In this document: positions 1 to 10,136 of the stretch, piece after piece
How positions within the stretch are numbered: position 1 is the first letter of the stretch
How the letters are laid out: each line of letters starts with the position of its first letter
Assembly (NCBI GenBank): GCA_034696485.1
Contig: JAQIWT010000509.1
Span: 1 to 18,960, forward strand
DNA from: Isohypsibius dastychi
Taxonomy: Eukaryota; Tardigrada; Eutardigrada; Parachela; Isohypsibiidae
Direction: 5' to 3'
DNA: 18,960 nucleotides
Notes under the pieces: model-generated
Database searches by the model: none
Told to the model about the DNA's origin: nothing
Seen by the model: the letters and a program-made list of their open reading frames with translations, nothing else
Made by a program: the position numbers and the translations under genes

Positions 1-1
1 C

Positions 2-316
2 ATTGGGCCACGAGCTCGGCCACCTCTGAATGAGGAGTTGATGAACTCTCAGGCACTTCGGCTCTTTGCAGTGAGTGTGGTATATTTGGACGTTTTCGTC
101 AAATTATAGATTTGTTTCCACAGAAATTCGACACTAACCAAGATGGAAGGATAACGTTTCATGAGTTCTCAGAAGCCTGCCAAAAGGTTTGAGCGACATG
201 TGATACATTTTCGGCGTTGGTTTTAATCAAGCTCAGTTTCAGGATGATCTCATATGCCGTTCACTTTCGCTTTTCGATACTTCGCTGACTTGAGATTGCA
301 GAACAACATTTTCTAA
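2..316 (+). CDS. KChIP-like EF-hand calcium sensor, C-terminal exons only
   Basis: This is the 3' end of a gene that begins outside the window. Three exons can be read: 2-70 (IGPRARPPLNEELMNSQALRLFA), 124-186 (KFDTNQDGRITFHEF then SEACQK) and a tiny last exon 302-316 (NNIF, stop). The middle exon holds a canonical EF-hand loop, DTNQDGRITFHE, with acidic or Asn ligands at positions 1, 3 and 5 and Glu at 12. The intron positions match the minus-strand paralogue at 1755-3701: a phase-0 intron just before the Lys preceding the loop, a 63-base EF-hand exon, and a phase-0 intron after the Lys of CQK. Family knowledge: KChIPs bind Kv4 channel N-termini and modulate gating in response to calcium. The donor after AAG is a weak GTTTGA; if it is not used, translation ends two codons later (V, stop). 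No polyadenylation signal is evident. Confidence 0.72.
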
Positions 317-1754
317 TTTTCTTGCCAGAGTTAACGCAAGGCTTCTGCTCAAGCTTTTCTATATTCTTCACCTTAGTTGTTAACGAACGCAGCTTTCACT
401 GGACAAATACAGTTTGGTATCACGCAGATGGAATGTTCGATTTGCGAAGAGCTGTCATGATCGGAAGCCCATGTGAGAGAAGGAAGCTAGGTGCTATTCG
501 GGAAACCTGACAAAAGCGAACAAAAAGTTTTTGGCTGGTCAAAATTATAATAATCATGCAGAATGAGTGCACGGTCTTTGAGCTCTTCCACTTTTAGCAA
601 GCTATTTATACTGACTCAGTCCAAAACAGCTTCTCTCCTGCTGCAGTTGCAAAACTGAGAAGAACAAGCAGCCAGGATCATGCTGAACAATGCAAGCCAT
701 ACTACTCAAAACAGTAGAGCCAGTAGCGAACACTCAGGTGGGTTTCTTCGTCTTCTGTGTCAACTCCTCATAAACTTTGACCGTTCTTGTCAGCTTGAGC
801 ACCCTCTTCTTCACTGAGCTAACAAACTGACAGAGACCTCACTTCGTCTGTTGCCATAATACCACTGGGTGTTTGCTCCCACTCCAATATGGTTAGAGGT
901 AACAACATAACCTCCTCAGAGGTCTCTTCAGATCTTACTTGGAAAACATTCTGTTTTGGAGACAATATCCCAGCTCTCTTCCTACTAGAAACCCCCTCGT
1001 CATTACACAACTGTTCAGAGGGATCGAGGTTTTTCGATTTTATAGGGATGTATCCTAAGCATCGGTTTTTTCAACCGCGTTTTGGCCACGCCAGTGACGC
1101 AGTGAGGATCAGTTCTGTCAATGAAGTCAAACAATTTCACCACCGTTTGCTGCGGTGATCAGATCCTATCAACGTGCGGGTGAATTTTGATGCTAAAGGT
1201 CACCAGTAAGGGGCAGCCATCACGGTTAGACGAGATCGGTGGATCCTTGACACCCAAGAATCCGTCGTTATCTGATTTGATAATTCATATTCCGCTGCTT
1301 GTTGACATCATCGTTTCTCACAGAATCTCGGAATTCTGGTCTAAGCAAGAACAAGACTCAAAGTTCCCGGCTCACGTTAAGGTCACTTTTCGATTCAAAT
1401 CTCCAGCTTCCGTAAGGATGACCAGCACTCTGCTCTTTTAGACCACGTGTATTTTCTGGCAGTTCACGGTGAACAACGAATAAGACGAAGCATTGACTAC
1501 AAACTTCCAAACCTGATCGCAACAACCAGCTACAGGATCACATGCAAACAACTACGCAATATGCATCGCTCGTAACTGTGCGATCGAATAGGTCACTTCA
1601 AGGAACGACTTCGTTTCGTTCTATTTCGGGCCAGTCAATATATCTCACAAAGAACTACACTACGTACAATCGAGCTTCTAATGTGGTACAAGATGCGTTT
1701 TTGCATCGACGAATCTGCAGATGGCGATGCTCTGTAATTCCAGTTTTGGCGAGA
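317..1754. other. Intergenic spacer between two convergent calcium-sensor genes
   Basis: About 1.4 kb between the stop codons of the two facing KChIP-like genes. Open frames at 889-1158 (+), 1187-1441 (+) and 819-1010 (-) have no recognisable domain or convincing splice context, and I do not call them. No canonical AATAAA was found for either flanking gene, so the 3' UTR limits are unknown. Confidence 0.5.
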
Positions 1755-3701
1755 TCAAAGGACGGTATCGAAAGTTCCTTGCAAAGACTTGATCAGCTTA
1801 GGATCCTACAACGAAGCTTGATTTCAGTCTTCACAAAGACGATCACCCAAAAAACGCTCACCTTGTGACAAGCTTCCATGAATTCGGAATGCGATATTTT
1901 ACCATCCCCATCCAAGTCCAGCTTCTACACAGATATTTGTTGCGAGACCATTTTTTTATACAGAATCCACAGGTGATCTTACCATAAAAACTCTTTTCAC
2001 ATGGTCTGTGAAGCAGCTCATCCCCAAGTTTGGTTGAGTGTGTCGGCCGATCATGTCATAGACAGAGGACATGACTGACACCATTTCTTGAGGTGTGATG
2101 AAACCATCACCCTTCAGATTGTACAGTTTGAAGATCCATCTTAGTTTGTCGTCTAGAGCACCCCGTGATAGCAAAGACATGGCTACGATAAACTCCTCGA
2201 AGTTGATGCTTCCATCCATGTCAGAATCCAGAGTTCCGAACACTAAGTTAGCATATTGTCGAGAATCTGTAAAACGACATTTGTTGAAAATATTGTGTGA
2301 CAACTGCAGTTTCTCTTTTTTGTTCTCTTGTCTGTTGAGCACCGAAGCTGAGAACAACATTTGCCCGTTTTTCGTCTTCGTGATCTGACATGGGTGATGT
2401 TTCTGCTTCCTGCGCAAGGAAGAGTCTGGTTTGCGTATATGTTCTTGGACCGGATCTGATTGAGCAACCAAATTCGGTTTGGACCACTAAGTTCGAACTT
2501 GGAAAGGGATAGAGCAAAGGAATGTCTTGAATGATTGGCTGAAAGGTCAAAGACAAATCTGAACATCGAACCAATTCGTCAGGGGACTAATGCATGTGCC
2601 CTAAATAGGGAAAAAGAAACCTGCCAGTTACCAATTCATTCGGTTAATAACCTTTCTGAGACAGATTGGTGTTCCCTCCCGTTGTACTGACCACGCTGGT
2701 ACTTACACGAATTACACAGCACCTTTTTGCAGAAACGCAGAATTCAATATGTTATAGAGTGACATTCACTTATCAAAGACAGCCCGGGTACTCGGAATCA
2801 GTTGTGTCTGGAGCTGGAACGGAGATTGAGGATATTGAACTTTGAATATTCTCAATCTTAGAGCATTGTTGTGAAGTATCGCGCAAAATACTGCGATGCT
2901 TCTTGTACTTATTGGTTGTTACAGAGAACGCAACATTCCTTAGTCAAGACCTAGGTATCTCAGCTGGACAGCAGCTATTCACTAGGAATCCATACTACGT
3001 ACCATTGACTTCATGTAAGTTTGCCACTCTATACGGATGCCGTAGATTAACATGTAACACGCACTCCTGTGTGAAGTCCATGGTGGCAGTTCCGAGGTAT
3101 AGTATTGACTTCCTCAGAAACTAATGCGGTAATTTATCTACAAATCCACGTTTTGAAATCCTCATGAACCTCCTACGTTTTATGCAGTCTACATGCATCC
3201 CGTATGATCTACTTCTGATGCACTTGTTACACAAGCTGAACTGACAGAGCAAGACGCTATTAGCCAAACCGACAAACGGACGAAAGAACAAGACGGGTCT
3301 TTCTAACGGTGATCAAGTAAACCACGTTAATGGTTCAGAAGGACCTAGTGTTTCAGCTGGTAAGACACCTGAAACAACAAACTTCCTACTCAAATTTTTG
3401 TCACAAGCTAGCTCAATTCTATTCATCATGACCCGCATTAGTGGTTACGATTTCCTAGCCATGAGATGTAGACACATCAGTTGTCTCACCTGCCAATGGG
3501 AAGAACTGTCCATACAGTTCACGAAATTTTTCCGCGGAAACGATCCCGGTGGGGCATTCCTGTTTAAAGCCGCGGTAGATAACTTTGATTTCCTCTCGGT
3601 TGTAATGGGTGACCTTGCACAATGCTTCCACGCTTTCTGGGACATATCGCACAAAGTTGCAGTCAAAATCTTCGGCGGAGTCATCTGGAAGAGAATTCAT
3701 T
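1755..3701 (-). CDS. KChIP-like EF-hand calcium sensor, NCS superfamily
   Basis: Four exons assemble in frame on the minus strand: 3701-3490, 2266-1983, 1924-1862 and 1805-1755. With the ATG at 3700 the product is 202 residues. Residues 11-70 carry the KChIP-type segment NREEIKVIYRGFKQECPTG, including the CPxG that disables EF-hand 1 in all neuronal calcium sensors. The EF2 loop at 84-95 (DSDMDGSINFEE) and the EF4 loop at 168-179 (DLDGDGKISHSE) look competent. The EF3 loop at 120-131 (NLKGDGFITPQE) has Asn at position 1 and Lys at position 3 and is probably weakened. The C-terminus, DPKLIKSLQGTFDTVL, matches the family tail. Introns are 1,223, 58 and 56 bases. KChIPs are cytosolic or membrane-apposed and modulate Kv4 channels. 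The true N-terminus is uncertain: the first exon can open in phase 2 (after TTAACAG), or six codons earlier in phase 0 (after a T-rich tract ending TTAG), so ATG 3700 could be internal. A classical NCS-1 is less likely, because the YRGFK and YDMIG signatures favour KChIP. Confidence 0.82.
2267..3489 (-). other. Large intron of the KChIP-like gene
   Basis: A 1.2-kb intron bounded by a GTGAGA donor (3489 downward) and a TTTTACAG acceptor ending at 2267. Open frames on both strands (2243-2574 minus, 2903-3124 plus) have no recognisable protein features. I see no repeat or RNA gene in it. Confidence 0.6.
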
Positions 3702-4865
3702 CTGTTAAGATTATCCTAAAAAAACCTTATCCAAACGTCTGAACTATAGGAAGTTGCTCCAGGCGCTGAGTAAATAAATCGACTAACCATGTTTACTGAG
3801 TACTCCAGCAGAGCACCTCATAGGGAGCCGCTGGAGCTTGAACTCTTCGTTTGTTTTAGCCTTAGAGTGGAATGCGGAAAGCGATGCTTACAAAGTGGCT
3901 AATTATTGATCAGTCAAATAAACTTACTCTTTCTGATGGAAATGTTCTTGATAACCGATCGCACCGAAGCAATGACATGCATTGTGAAATTAAAAATCGC
4001 TGAATGAGAAGTGCTAGTTTCGTTTGTGGAATGTTTGACAACCATCCTCTAAGATAGGTTTGTATACATGAAGTGAAGTTTATATAAGACCTGAGTGTTT
4101 CTTCATGCTCCATGAGCGGGATAAGATCGGCATCTTTCGCATCTGTTGACTGGAGATTATGCTAACCTTGGTAAGCTATGGTGTCACAACATAAGTTGTT
4201 TAGTTTCTAATAACTGATGCCACCATCTATTACTAATTGCTTCTGATGGAGTGACGTGCATAAACCTTTACAAACCGAGCAACTGAGATTGATGCCGGCA
4301 TCTGCAAGTGGTATCTCATAAACGACGGTTTATCTTTGTGGGACGTGTTTACATATTGAGATTGATCTGCTCCAAGAGCTGAGGCAGCTGCATGGCTTAC
4401 TCGGTACACAATGCGGCTTCTCGGTTGCAAGTGCTCTTACGATCCTTTTGTAACGCTTTTCTAAGTTGTAAAACTAATCCCCCCCCCCCCCGTACTTTTG
4501 ATGATTAACTTAAGAAGTAGTCACGTTCAGAGGTCCTGAATCATGCAACTAACAAAGGCCAGTTCATAATTTGAGCATCAAGATTGAGATTACGTATTGA
4601 TCAAACAAGGCAGCACCCACAAGGAAACAAACGGTTACATGCTCGCAATCTGGACTTATGTAGTCGGCCTGTATACCTTCGCAAATTCCGTCAGAAATTA
4701 ACTTAGTTAGGAAAGGTCAACAGATTAATTTGTGACCAATACAGACGTTTGTTTCGGGAATAGAAATAATTTTCATCTAGTCCCGAATTCGGGAAGTGCG
4801 TAAAATATCATTGTTTTCTGCAAAACCTTAAACTAGCTTCAAGGTGCGTATGTAAGTCCACTTAC
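3702..4865. other. Probable intron or 5' region of the KChIP-like gene; nothing firmly assigned
   Basis: About 1.2 kb between the first firm KChIP exon and the candidate upstream exon. It contains a run of about 12 C near 4481-4491 and weak minus-strand open frames (3910-4113, 4233-4430). The phase mismatch between the two flanking exons implies that, if they are joined, another short exon lies in here or the exon limits differ. I could not find it convincingly. Confidence 0.4.
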
Positions 4866-5094
4866 CGCCAGAGGCAGAAGCCGCAGCAGCGCTGACAGCT
4901 TTTCGCACTCCATGGATAAATCGAGCTGCCATACTCTGAGCCGGCTTCTCCACTTCAGCCCGATCTTTCTCAGGCTGCGAGTTGATAGAGGTGGTCGTTC
5001 TGAGTGCTTTTCGGACGTCGGTGTGACGAGGATTTGGAATGGTCCGTGCATAAGATTTCCCTCGACCAGAAGAGGCCGCTTGCATCAAAGACAT
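4866..5094 (-). CDS. Candidate N-terminal exon, possibly of the KChIP-like gene
   Basis: An open minus-strand frame starts with MSLMQAASSGRGKSYARTIP and runs 76 codons to a strong donor (GGCG then GTAAGT) at 4866/4865. The frame has an upstream stop shortly before the ATG, consistent with a true start. The peptide is basic and rich in Ser and Ala, with a stretch ending VRKAVSAAAASASG. KChIPs characteristically have variable N-terminal exons far upstream of a conserved core, so the position and strand fit. Against this, the donor is phase 1 while the next firm exon opens in phase 2 or 0, so direct joining breaks the frame. It could also belong to a separate gene. Confidence 0.4.
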
Positions 5095-5947
5095 TTCCGA
5101 AATGCAGAATTAATATGCGTAGGATCTAATTGAGAATCAAGGCGAAACAATGATTAACCAAATTTTAGGTAGGCCGGATATTGGTTCCATCCGGAGAGGC
5201 CGTCTTTTGTTGACCGAAGCAAGGAACGAATTTGGAATACCAACTAGGTATATGATGGGAGATGCAGAGGGCTTATCTAAGCAGGACCACCGTCTCGAAA
5301 GTGGTTCCGATATGTAAGCTTTGGTTAATGACTTGGATTTTTGTTTTAATGTTTGAAGATACACCACCTTGTACTTAACAAACAGAACGCTGAGATTGAT
5401 CCAATTCAAGCTAATCGATTTCATTTGCGAGTTGTGAACCCACCAAGTAAGAAATGTAATCTAGTTTGAGTGCCAGATTTCTCCCGCACCCAACCGGTTT
5501 GTTTTCTAAATATACGTACGTTTTCGTCGAATCGCGCCCGATTTTCTCGGATGCCCGAGAAACTACGACAAGCCAAAACAGTTTTATCTCCACCAGGATC
5601 GTGTTCTAAAGCGTCACATTTTTCTTCTTCTTGGATGACGGTTGTTACTCGCAAGATTTCCCACGAGACTGGAAGTAGCGGCAACTGACGAATTGCTCCA
5701 TGACTGCATGTGCAGTTAGACAATGAATGCGACCCGCGTTTTATATGTTACAGTGAAAAACCCCACAGCGAAGGAGTGATTCGCGCGAAAAGCAGGAGCT
5801 CAGCTCATCCCACTGTGATGGAACATGCTTAGTCACTTTCAGCGCTATAACAAGAAGAACAAATTGTTCCATAAAGGAAAAGATATAACATAAGAAAGAA
5901 CAGGTAGGCTGATCGCTATACAATCTAGAAAAAAGGAACTTGGAGAA
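5095..5947. other. Spacer with two unassigned, splice-flanked open patches
   Basis: Two patches look exon-like. On the plus strand, 5169-5313 is open (RPDIGSIRRGRLLLTEARNE and onward) between an AATTTTAG acceptor and a GTAAGC donor. On the minus strand, 5668-5520 is open (SWEILRVTTVIQEEEKCDAL and onward) between a CTTCCAG acceptor and a GTACGT donor. Neither matches a family I recognise. They could be exons of an unannotated gene or chance. The part next to 5948 is presumably the TTC7 3' UTR, but no AATAAA was seen there. Confidence 0.3.
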
Positions 5948-8900
5948 TCAACCAGAAAGAAACCACGGTAAAACATCGAACGGTCGAACAGGCTCGACTA
6001 ATCGTCTAGTCGACTCCAAATACTCCGAACACACGTCAACACAATCCAGTTCCGTCAAAAATGTGGAGTCCTGCAGAAACGCTTCTTTACTTCGAACTCC
6101 GTTACTCAACATAATTCGGAAACGAATATCAGCCAGCTCTAGATCTCCTGATTCAACCGCAATTCTGATAATCAAATTCCAAGCCGGAGCAAACTTTCGC
6201 TGTAGACGAAGACACAGGTAGTGTAATGCTTCACCAGGCTCTCCAGACAAGTATGCGTGCTTTGCTCGAACATAGTTCAGAAGCCAGTGGTGGTCCTCAT
6301 ACTTGTGCAGCTTGTTCAAAATCATCAAACTCTTCTCAGGATCACTTTCCAGATAGAGTTCGGCCATCTTAGCCAAAATCGTCAGCTCATTCTCAGGATA
6401 TCGTACCGCTGTGAGCAACTCAGTATCATCCACTTCCAAACCAGACAAATCATCCTCATCGGTTCCACCGGTTATAACTTGAGTGACCTTTTCGAAAACC
6501 TGCTGAATCATCCCCGTAACAGTGATGGACTGTCCAGAACTTTCATCCGTTGCATCCACACCAGAATCCGTACCACCGGCATTCGCCGAAGATACACTCA
6601 TCTCCACTGAAGCGATGGAACTGATATTGACCGTTTCTTCGACTGAAATCACACGAGTTGGAGTGTCACCAGTAGCTTCAGCATCAGCATCACAACTATC
6701 CACTTGAGAGTCATGGCTGTTGTTAACGCTACACTCCAATATGTGACGGAACTCCGGGAAGTCAGCTAGTAACTGCGAAACAAAACGATTTGTAGCAAAA
6801 TACGAATCAGAATAACGGACATATTACCGAGAGCAATGCCTCCAAAGCTCGTTCCGTCCCACGAACTTTCTGAACCAACTCGATAAAGGTCATCCACAGG
6901 CTGATATCACCTCGGTTGTCATTCGCAGCAGATTCCAATAGTTCAGCTGCTTCCACATTTCTCCCCAGTGCCGACAAAATCAGCGCTTTGAGGTGATGAC
7001 CTTTCACGAAATCACAGTTGAGCTCCAGTGATTTATCCACAAACACTGTTGCTGCTTCTAGGTCATTCTGGAAAGCTGAGTGGAGCGCCATGTTATAATA
7101 CAGCCGGAAATCATCATCGCAAATCTTTTGCGCTCTCAGAAAGTAGTCCATCGCCAGTCTAGAAAGTCTTTCCGTATCACAAGATGGTTGTTCGTTTGAT
7201 TTGACGTAAATCGGAGACTTTGTGAAATCCTCGTCCGAATAAGCAGAGTCAGATTCCGAGCTAGACGATTCTTCTTGGCAGTCAACTTTTGATTCGGAAG
7301 ATTCGGAAAATTCACCAGAGCTTTCGCTGGAACTTTCATAGCGTTCCCAATCGGGGTTGATAACAGGAGATCTTGCTCTTAATTCACCATCAATTTCAAC
7401 TGAACCTTTCCTAGCTTCCTCGGCGTAGCAGATTCCCATGAAGAGATGCGGCAAGTAATGATCATGCCTAAGCTTCTTCGCCTCTATCGAATGATATTTG
7501 CCGGTTTCAAAATCTCCGAGGTGTTCCATGCTGAGGAACGCAGCCTGTATATGACTTTGGAATAATTCAGCATCTGGATTGTGATCGATGCAATGGCGGA
7601 TGAAGCAAAAGGCGCTTTTGTACTTTTTCAGCTGAATCAGGGTATTCGAGTAGAGCAAAGTGTGATCTGAATCGGTATGGAGCTTGGTCATCAGTTGGTC
7701 CCAGTCTTCTTCCAGGAAGTCTGCCCAGCCTGGAAAATTCGCAAAAGGTCATCCATCAAGGTTGGTATTGAAACCAAGTCAAAATAAACCATGCGAAAGA
7801 AAAAAACCCAAACTGGTTTGTTTACCGAAACGAGCAGAAGTAATTGCGGCAAAGTCAAGGATTCTCAGAGCAGCATTTTGCAGATAGTTGGCAGCCTGTG
7901 CAAACTGAGGAAACTCGAGGTCATTCAGAATGACTTCCTCCTCGACAAGACTGAAACAAATTTTCAGAAGAACGCCGATCTCCTCGATGAAGTTCAAAGG
8001 AGCCTTCGTTGAAGACGGATTGTCGGTACCTGGATCCTAGGGCAAAATAACCGGTAAAAACGAGGACACTAAAACTGACATAATATTACCGAAAGAACAA
8101 ATCCAATGGTCTCCTCGTTATCAGTTTCTTTACCAATGTGTCGAATCAGAAGTTCCAGGAGCTTGGAGCAAAGTGCAATACGAATAATTCTTGTAACGGG
8201 TTTCCGCATAGCCTGGAGAAACCACCGAGCTCTGGCAAAAGCGTCTCGGAGGTTTCCGTGTTTCTGTTCGAAATCCACGCAAAGGAACAAGCCATGCGCG
8301 AGGATTGGTCCAATGAAGATCAAGTGTAAATCCATGGCTGTCCAATCGCCGGTAAAATACTCTTCTGGAATCAACGTCTCCAAGTGCAACATAAGAATTG
8401 TCGCAATTTCGTAACATTGTCGCGAACTTTCTTGAGATCCGTTTGCATGAAGATCTTCCAGGCAAAGTCCTAAGTTGAATCAAATATTATTATCAATGAC
8501 AAAGTCGGACAGTTTCATTAGCAAATTAGCAAACAATCAAAAAAGCGATCACCTTGCAGAATGAACGCCTCGGCCAGAATCTTTACAGTACGTGGATTCT
8601 GTTCCCCCAAAAATTCCGAATCATCCAGTTCTGCCGCTTTGAAACGTTCATACGCAGCATCTAGGTTCCCGTCAAGAAATTCCAGTTTTCCGCGAACAGC
8701 TCGGGACAGCTGCAAAATCTGTCGTTTCTGAAACAGTTTCAACTATTACACGCTACATTCTTTCCGGTCTATTTTTCCTCAATCTTTTCGATCGTTTTTC
8801 TACATTTCATGAAGAGAACTTCCACAGAACAAATTTCCTGATTCATGATGGCGCACCTTTTCACTTTCATCGGAGGTTTCGATGCGATCGAACAGGCCAG

Positions 8901-9511
8901 CCACCTCCTTCTCGCCTTTCAGACTGAGAATATCAGCTGACGCGTTCAAAATGACTTCTTGATCGCCGTTATCGTTCCGAAAGTCACACGAAGTGACCTC
9001 CTGGAGAATACCGGTATCGACATGGTCGTCTCGCGTTCCACAGTATTTCGCAAGCTGTAACTGAGAACAATGCAGTTCTGCAAGAGCCTCAACCTCGTAG
9101 AAATCCAGCTTGATATCTGGAAAAAACAAAAACGCTAAAAAATAAATACTTGACCTGAAGATCAAATAGAACAACCCTACAAACATTCACGAGACGTATT
9201 TTAATTTTAACGAAACATCGATGTTAGGACAAAGTTTTATATTTCAATTTATTATACAACGTAGTAATGAACAACCAAATTGTACACTGACTAAAAACCA
9301 CAGAAAAAAACAGAACTGACCAGGAGCCACGAACACTGATTTAAAGAAAACGGAATCTAAGAACCGAGAAAAAATCCAAACCTGCATCGTTTCCACTGCC
9401 CTGTCTAAAGCTATGGACAAGATCCAGAATATCTCTCCACTGAGACTGAATTCGAAGTGGTTCAATTTCTTCGACGAGCTGGTCGAGTGGTGATCCAAAT
9501 ATCAAGTCCAT
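5948..9511 (-). CDS. TTC7: Tetratricopeptide repeat protein 7 homologue (PI4-kinase III alpha complex scaffold)
   Basis: Seven exons join in frame: 9511-9382, 9116-8857, 8727-8553, 8469-8090, 8036-7826, 7729-6828 and 6773/6772-5948, giving about 960 residues (vertebrate TTC7 is about 840-860). Residues 1-43 (LVEEIEPLRIQSQWRDILDL) match the TTC7 start. LEFLDGNLDAAYERF followed by RTVKILAEAFILQG matches its first TPR region. The LPHLFMGICYAEEA and FLRAQKICDDDFRLYYNMAL segments match the central TPRs. The last residues, PVRPFDVLPWFLSG, recall the family's C-terminal PFTIIPRVL. TTC7 bridges EFR3 and PI4KA, with FAM126/hyccin, at the plasma membrane for PI4P synthesis. An acidic Ser-rich insertion at about residues 515-555 and an acidic Ser/Thr-rich stretch near the start of the last exon explain the extra length. 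Introns are 53-265 bases and the first donor is a weak GTTTGG. ATG 9511 was chosen because it gives the TTC7-like start. Confidence 0.93.
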
Positions 9512-9949
9512 GACAAGCAATCGTAAGGCTAGACAGCTGGAATCTCTTCGGCGATATCACGACTCAAAACATTAGATGACAGAGTTTGTAGGAACAAGCA
9601 AGAAGCTCTGTGTTTTCGGGTGATCGATGTAGCCTGGTTAACAGATTCGAACAAAATCACGGAAACGGAAATATCCTTTGTTGTGGTTTTTGTACGGGAA
9701 TTTCACCGGGGAAATATAAGGTAGCAGAAATGGGTCGGCCCCCTTTTCAGGGAGATGCTCAAGGGGGGGGGGGACTTCATCTTCCGACACCGACAGAAAC
9801 AATCAAGTTCATGCCAGTTGCAGAACACAAAAGATTCCGATCTTGCATTTTGGTGCAAGTGCAACTGCAACTGCAAGCATGAGGGAATTCGACCTGTTTG
9901 ATATTTTGAGATGTTTCGTTGATCTTCATTGCTGAATTGTTCCAGAACC
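9512..9949. promoter_or_regulatory. Divergent intergenic spacer, probable bidirectional promoter region
   Basis: About 440 bases separate the TTC7 start codon (minus) from the first probable leader exon of the chromodomain gene (plus). No clear TATA box stands out. It contains a G11 run near 9763-9773 and a short GCAACT duplication near 9858-9869. The promoter role is inferred from head-to-head gene orientation only. Confidence 0.4.
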
Positions 9950-10136
9950 ATGGATGCAAACTTCCTAGAGAGAATCGAGCTTTGGGTAAGGTTCATATCT
10001 TTACCATTGTGCTGGGCTGTGTGCTGCTCGTTCTTTTTCGTCTTTTTACAAAATTCGCTTTTTGTGCAGGAAAGGAATTGAGTTGCATTGGGAACTCGTG
10101 CCAGCTGCATCTGTGTATCAATTTCCCCAGCTCATA
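9950..10136 (+). other. Probable spliced 5' leader of the chromodomain gene, with a short upstream ORF
   Basis: An ATG at 9950 opens MDANFLERIELW and ends at a GTAAGG donor (intron 9986-10069, acceptor TTTGTGCAG). After splicing the frame continues ERN and stops, so it cannot be the main start. The main frame is open from the acceptor onward, but its first in-frame ATG is at 10137. I therefore read this as leader with a 15-codon upstream ORF. A different first exon giving an extended N-terminus remains possible. Confidence 0.4.

Noticed and set aside
1755-1861. Reading straight through from the EF4 exon of the minus-strand KChIP-like gene instead of splicing
   Set aside because: Read-through gives an unrelated tail, whereas splicing at GTGAGC to the exon at 1805 gives DPKLIKSLQGTFDTVL, which matches the family C-terminus.
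889-1868. Three plus-strand frames of 84-108 codons
   Set aside because: No domain, no conserved motif and no convincing splice sites; the last one lies opposite the terminal exon of the minus-strand KChIP-like gene.
3769-3777. AATAAA on the plus strand
   Set aside because: It lies upstream of or within an intron of a minus-strand gene and has no plus-strand gene before it, so it is unlikely to be a working polyadenylation signal.
5940-9186. Many frames on both strands across the TTC7 gene
   Set aside because: They overlap the seven TTC7 exons in other frames and are shadows; TTC7 homology and phase-consistent splicing settle the coding strand.
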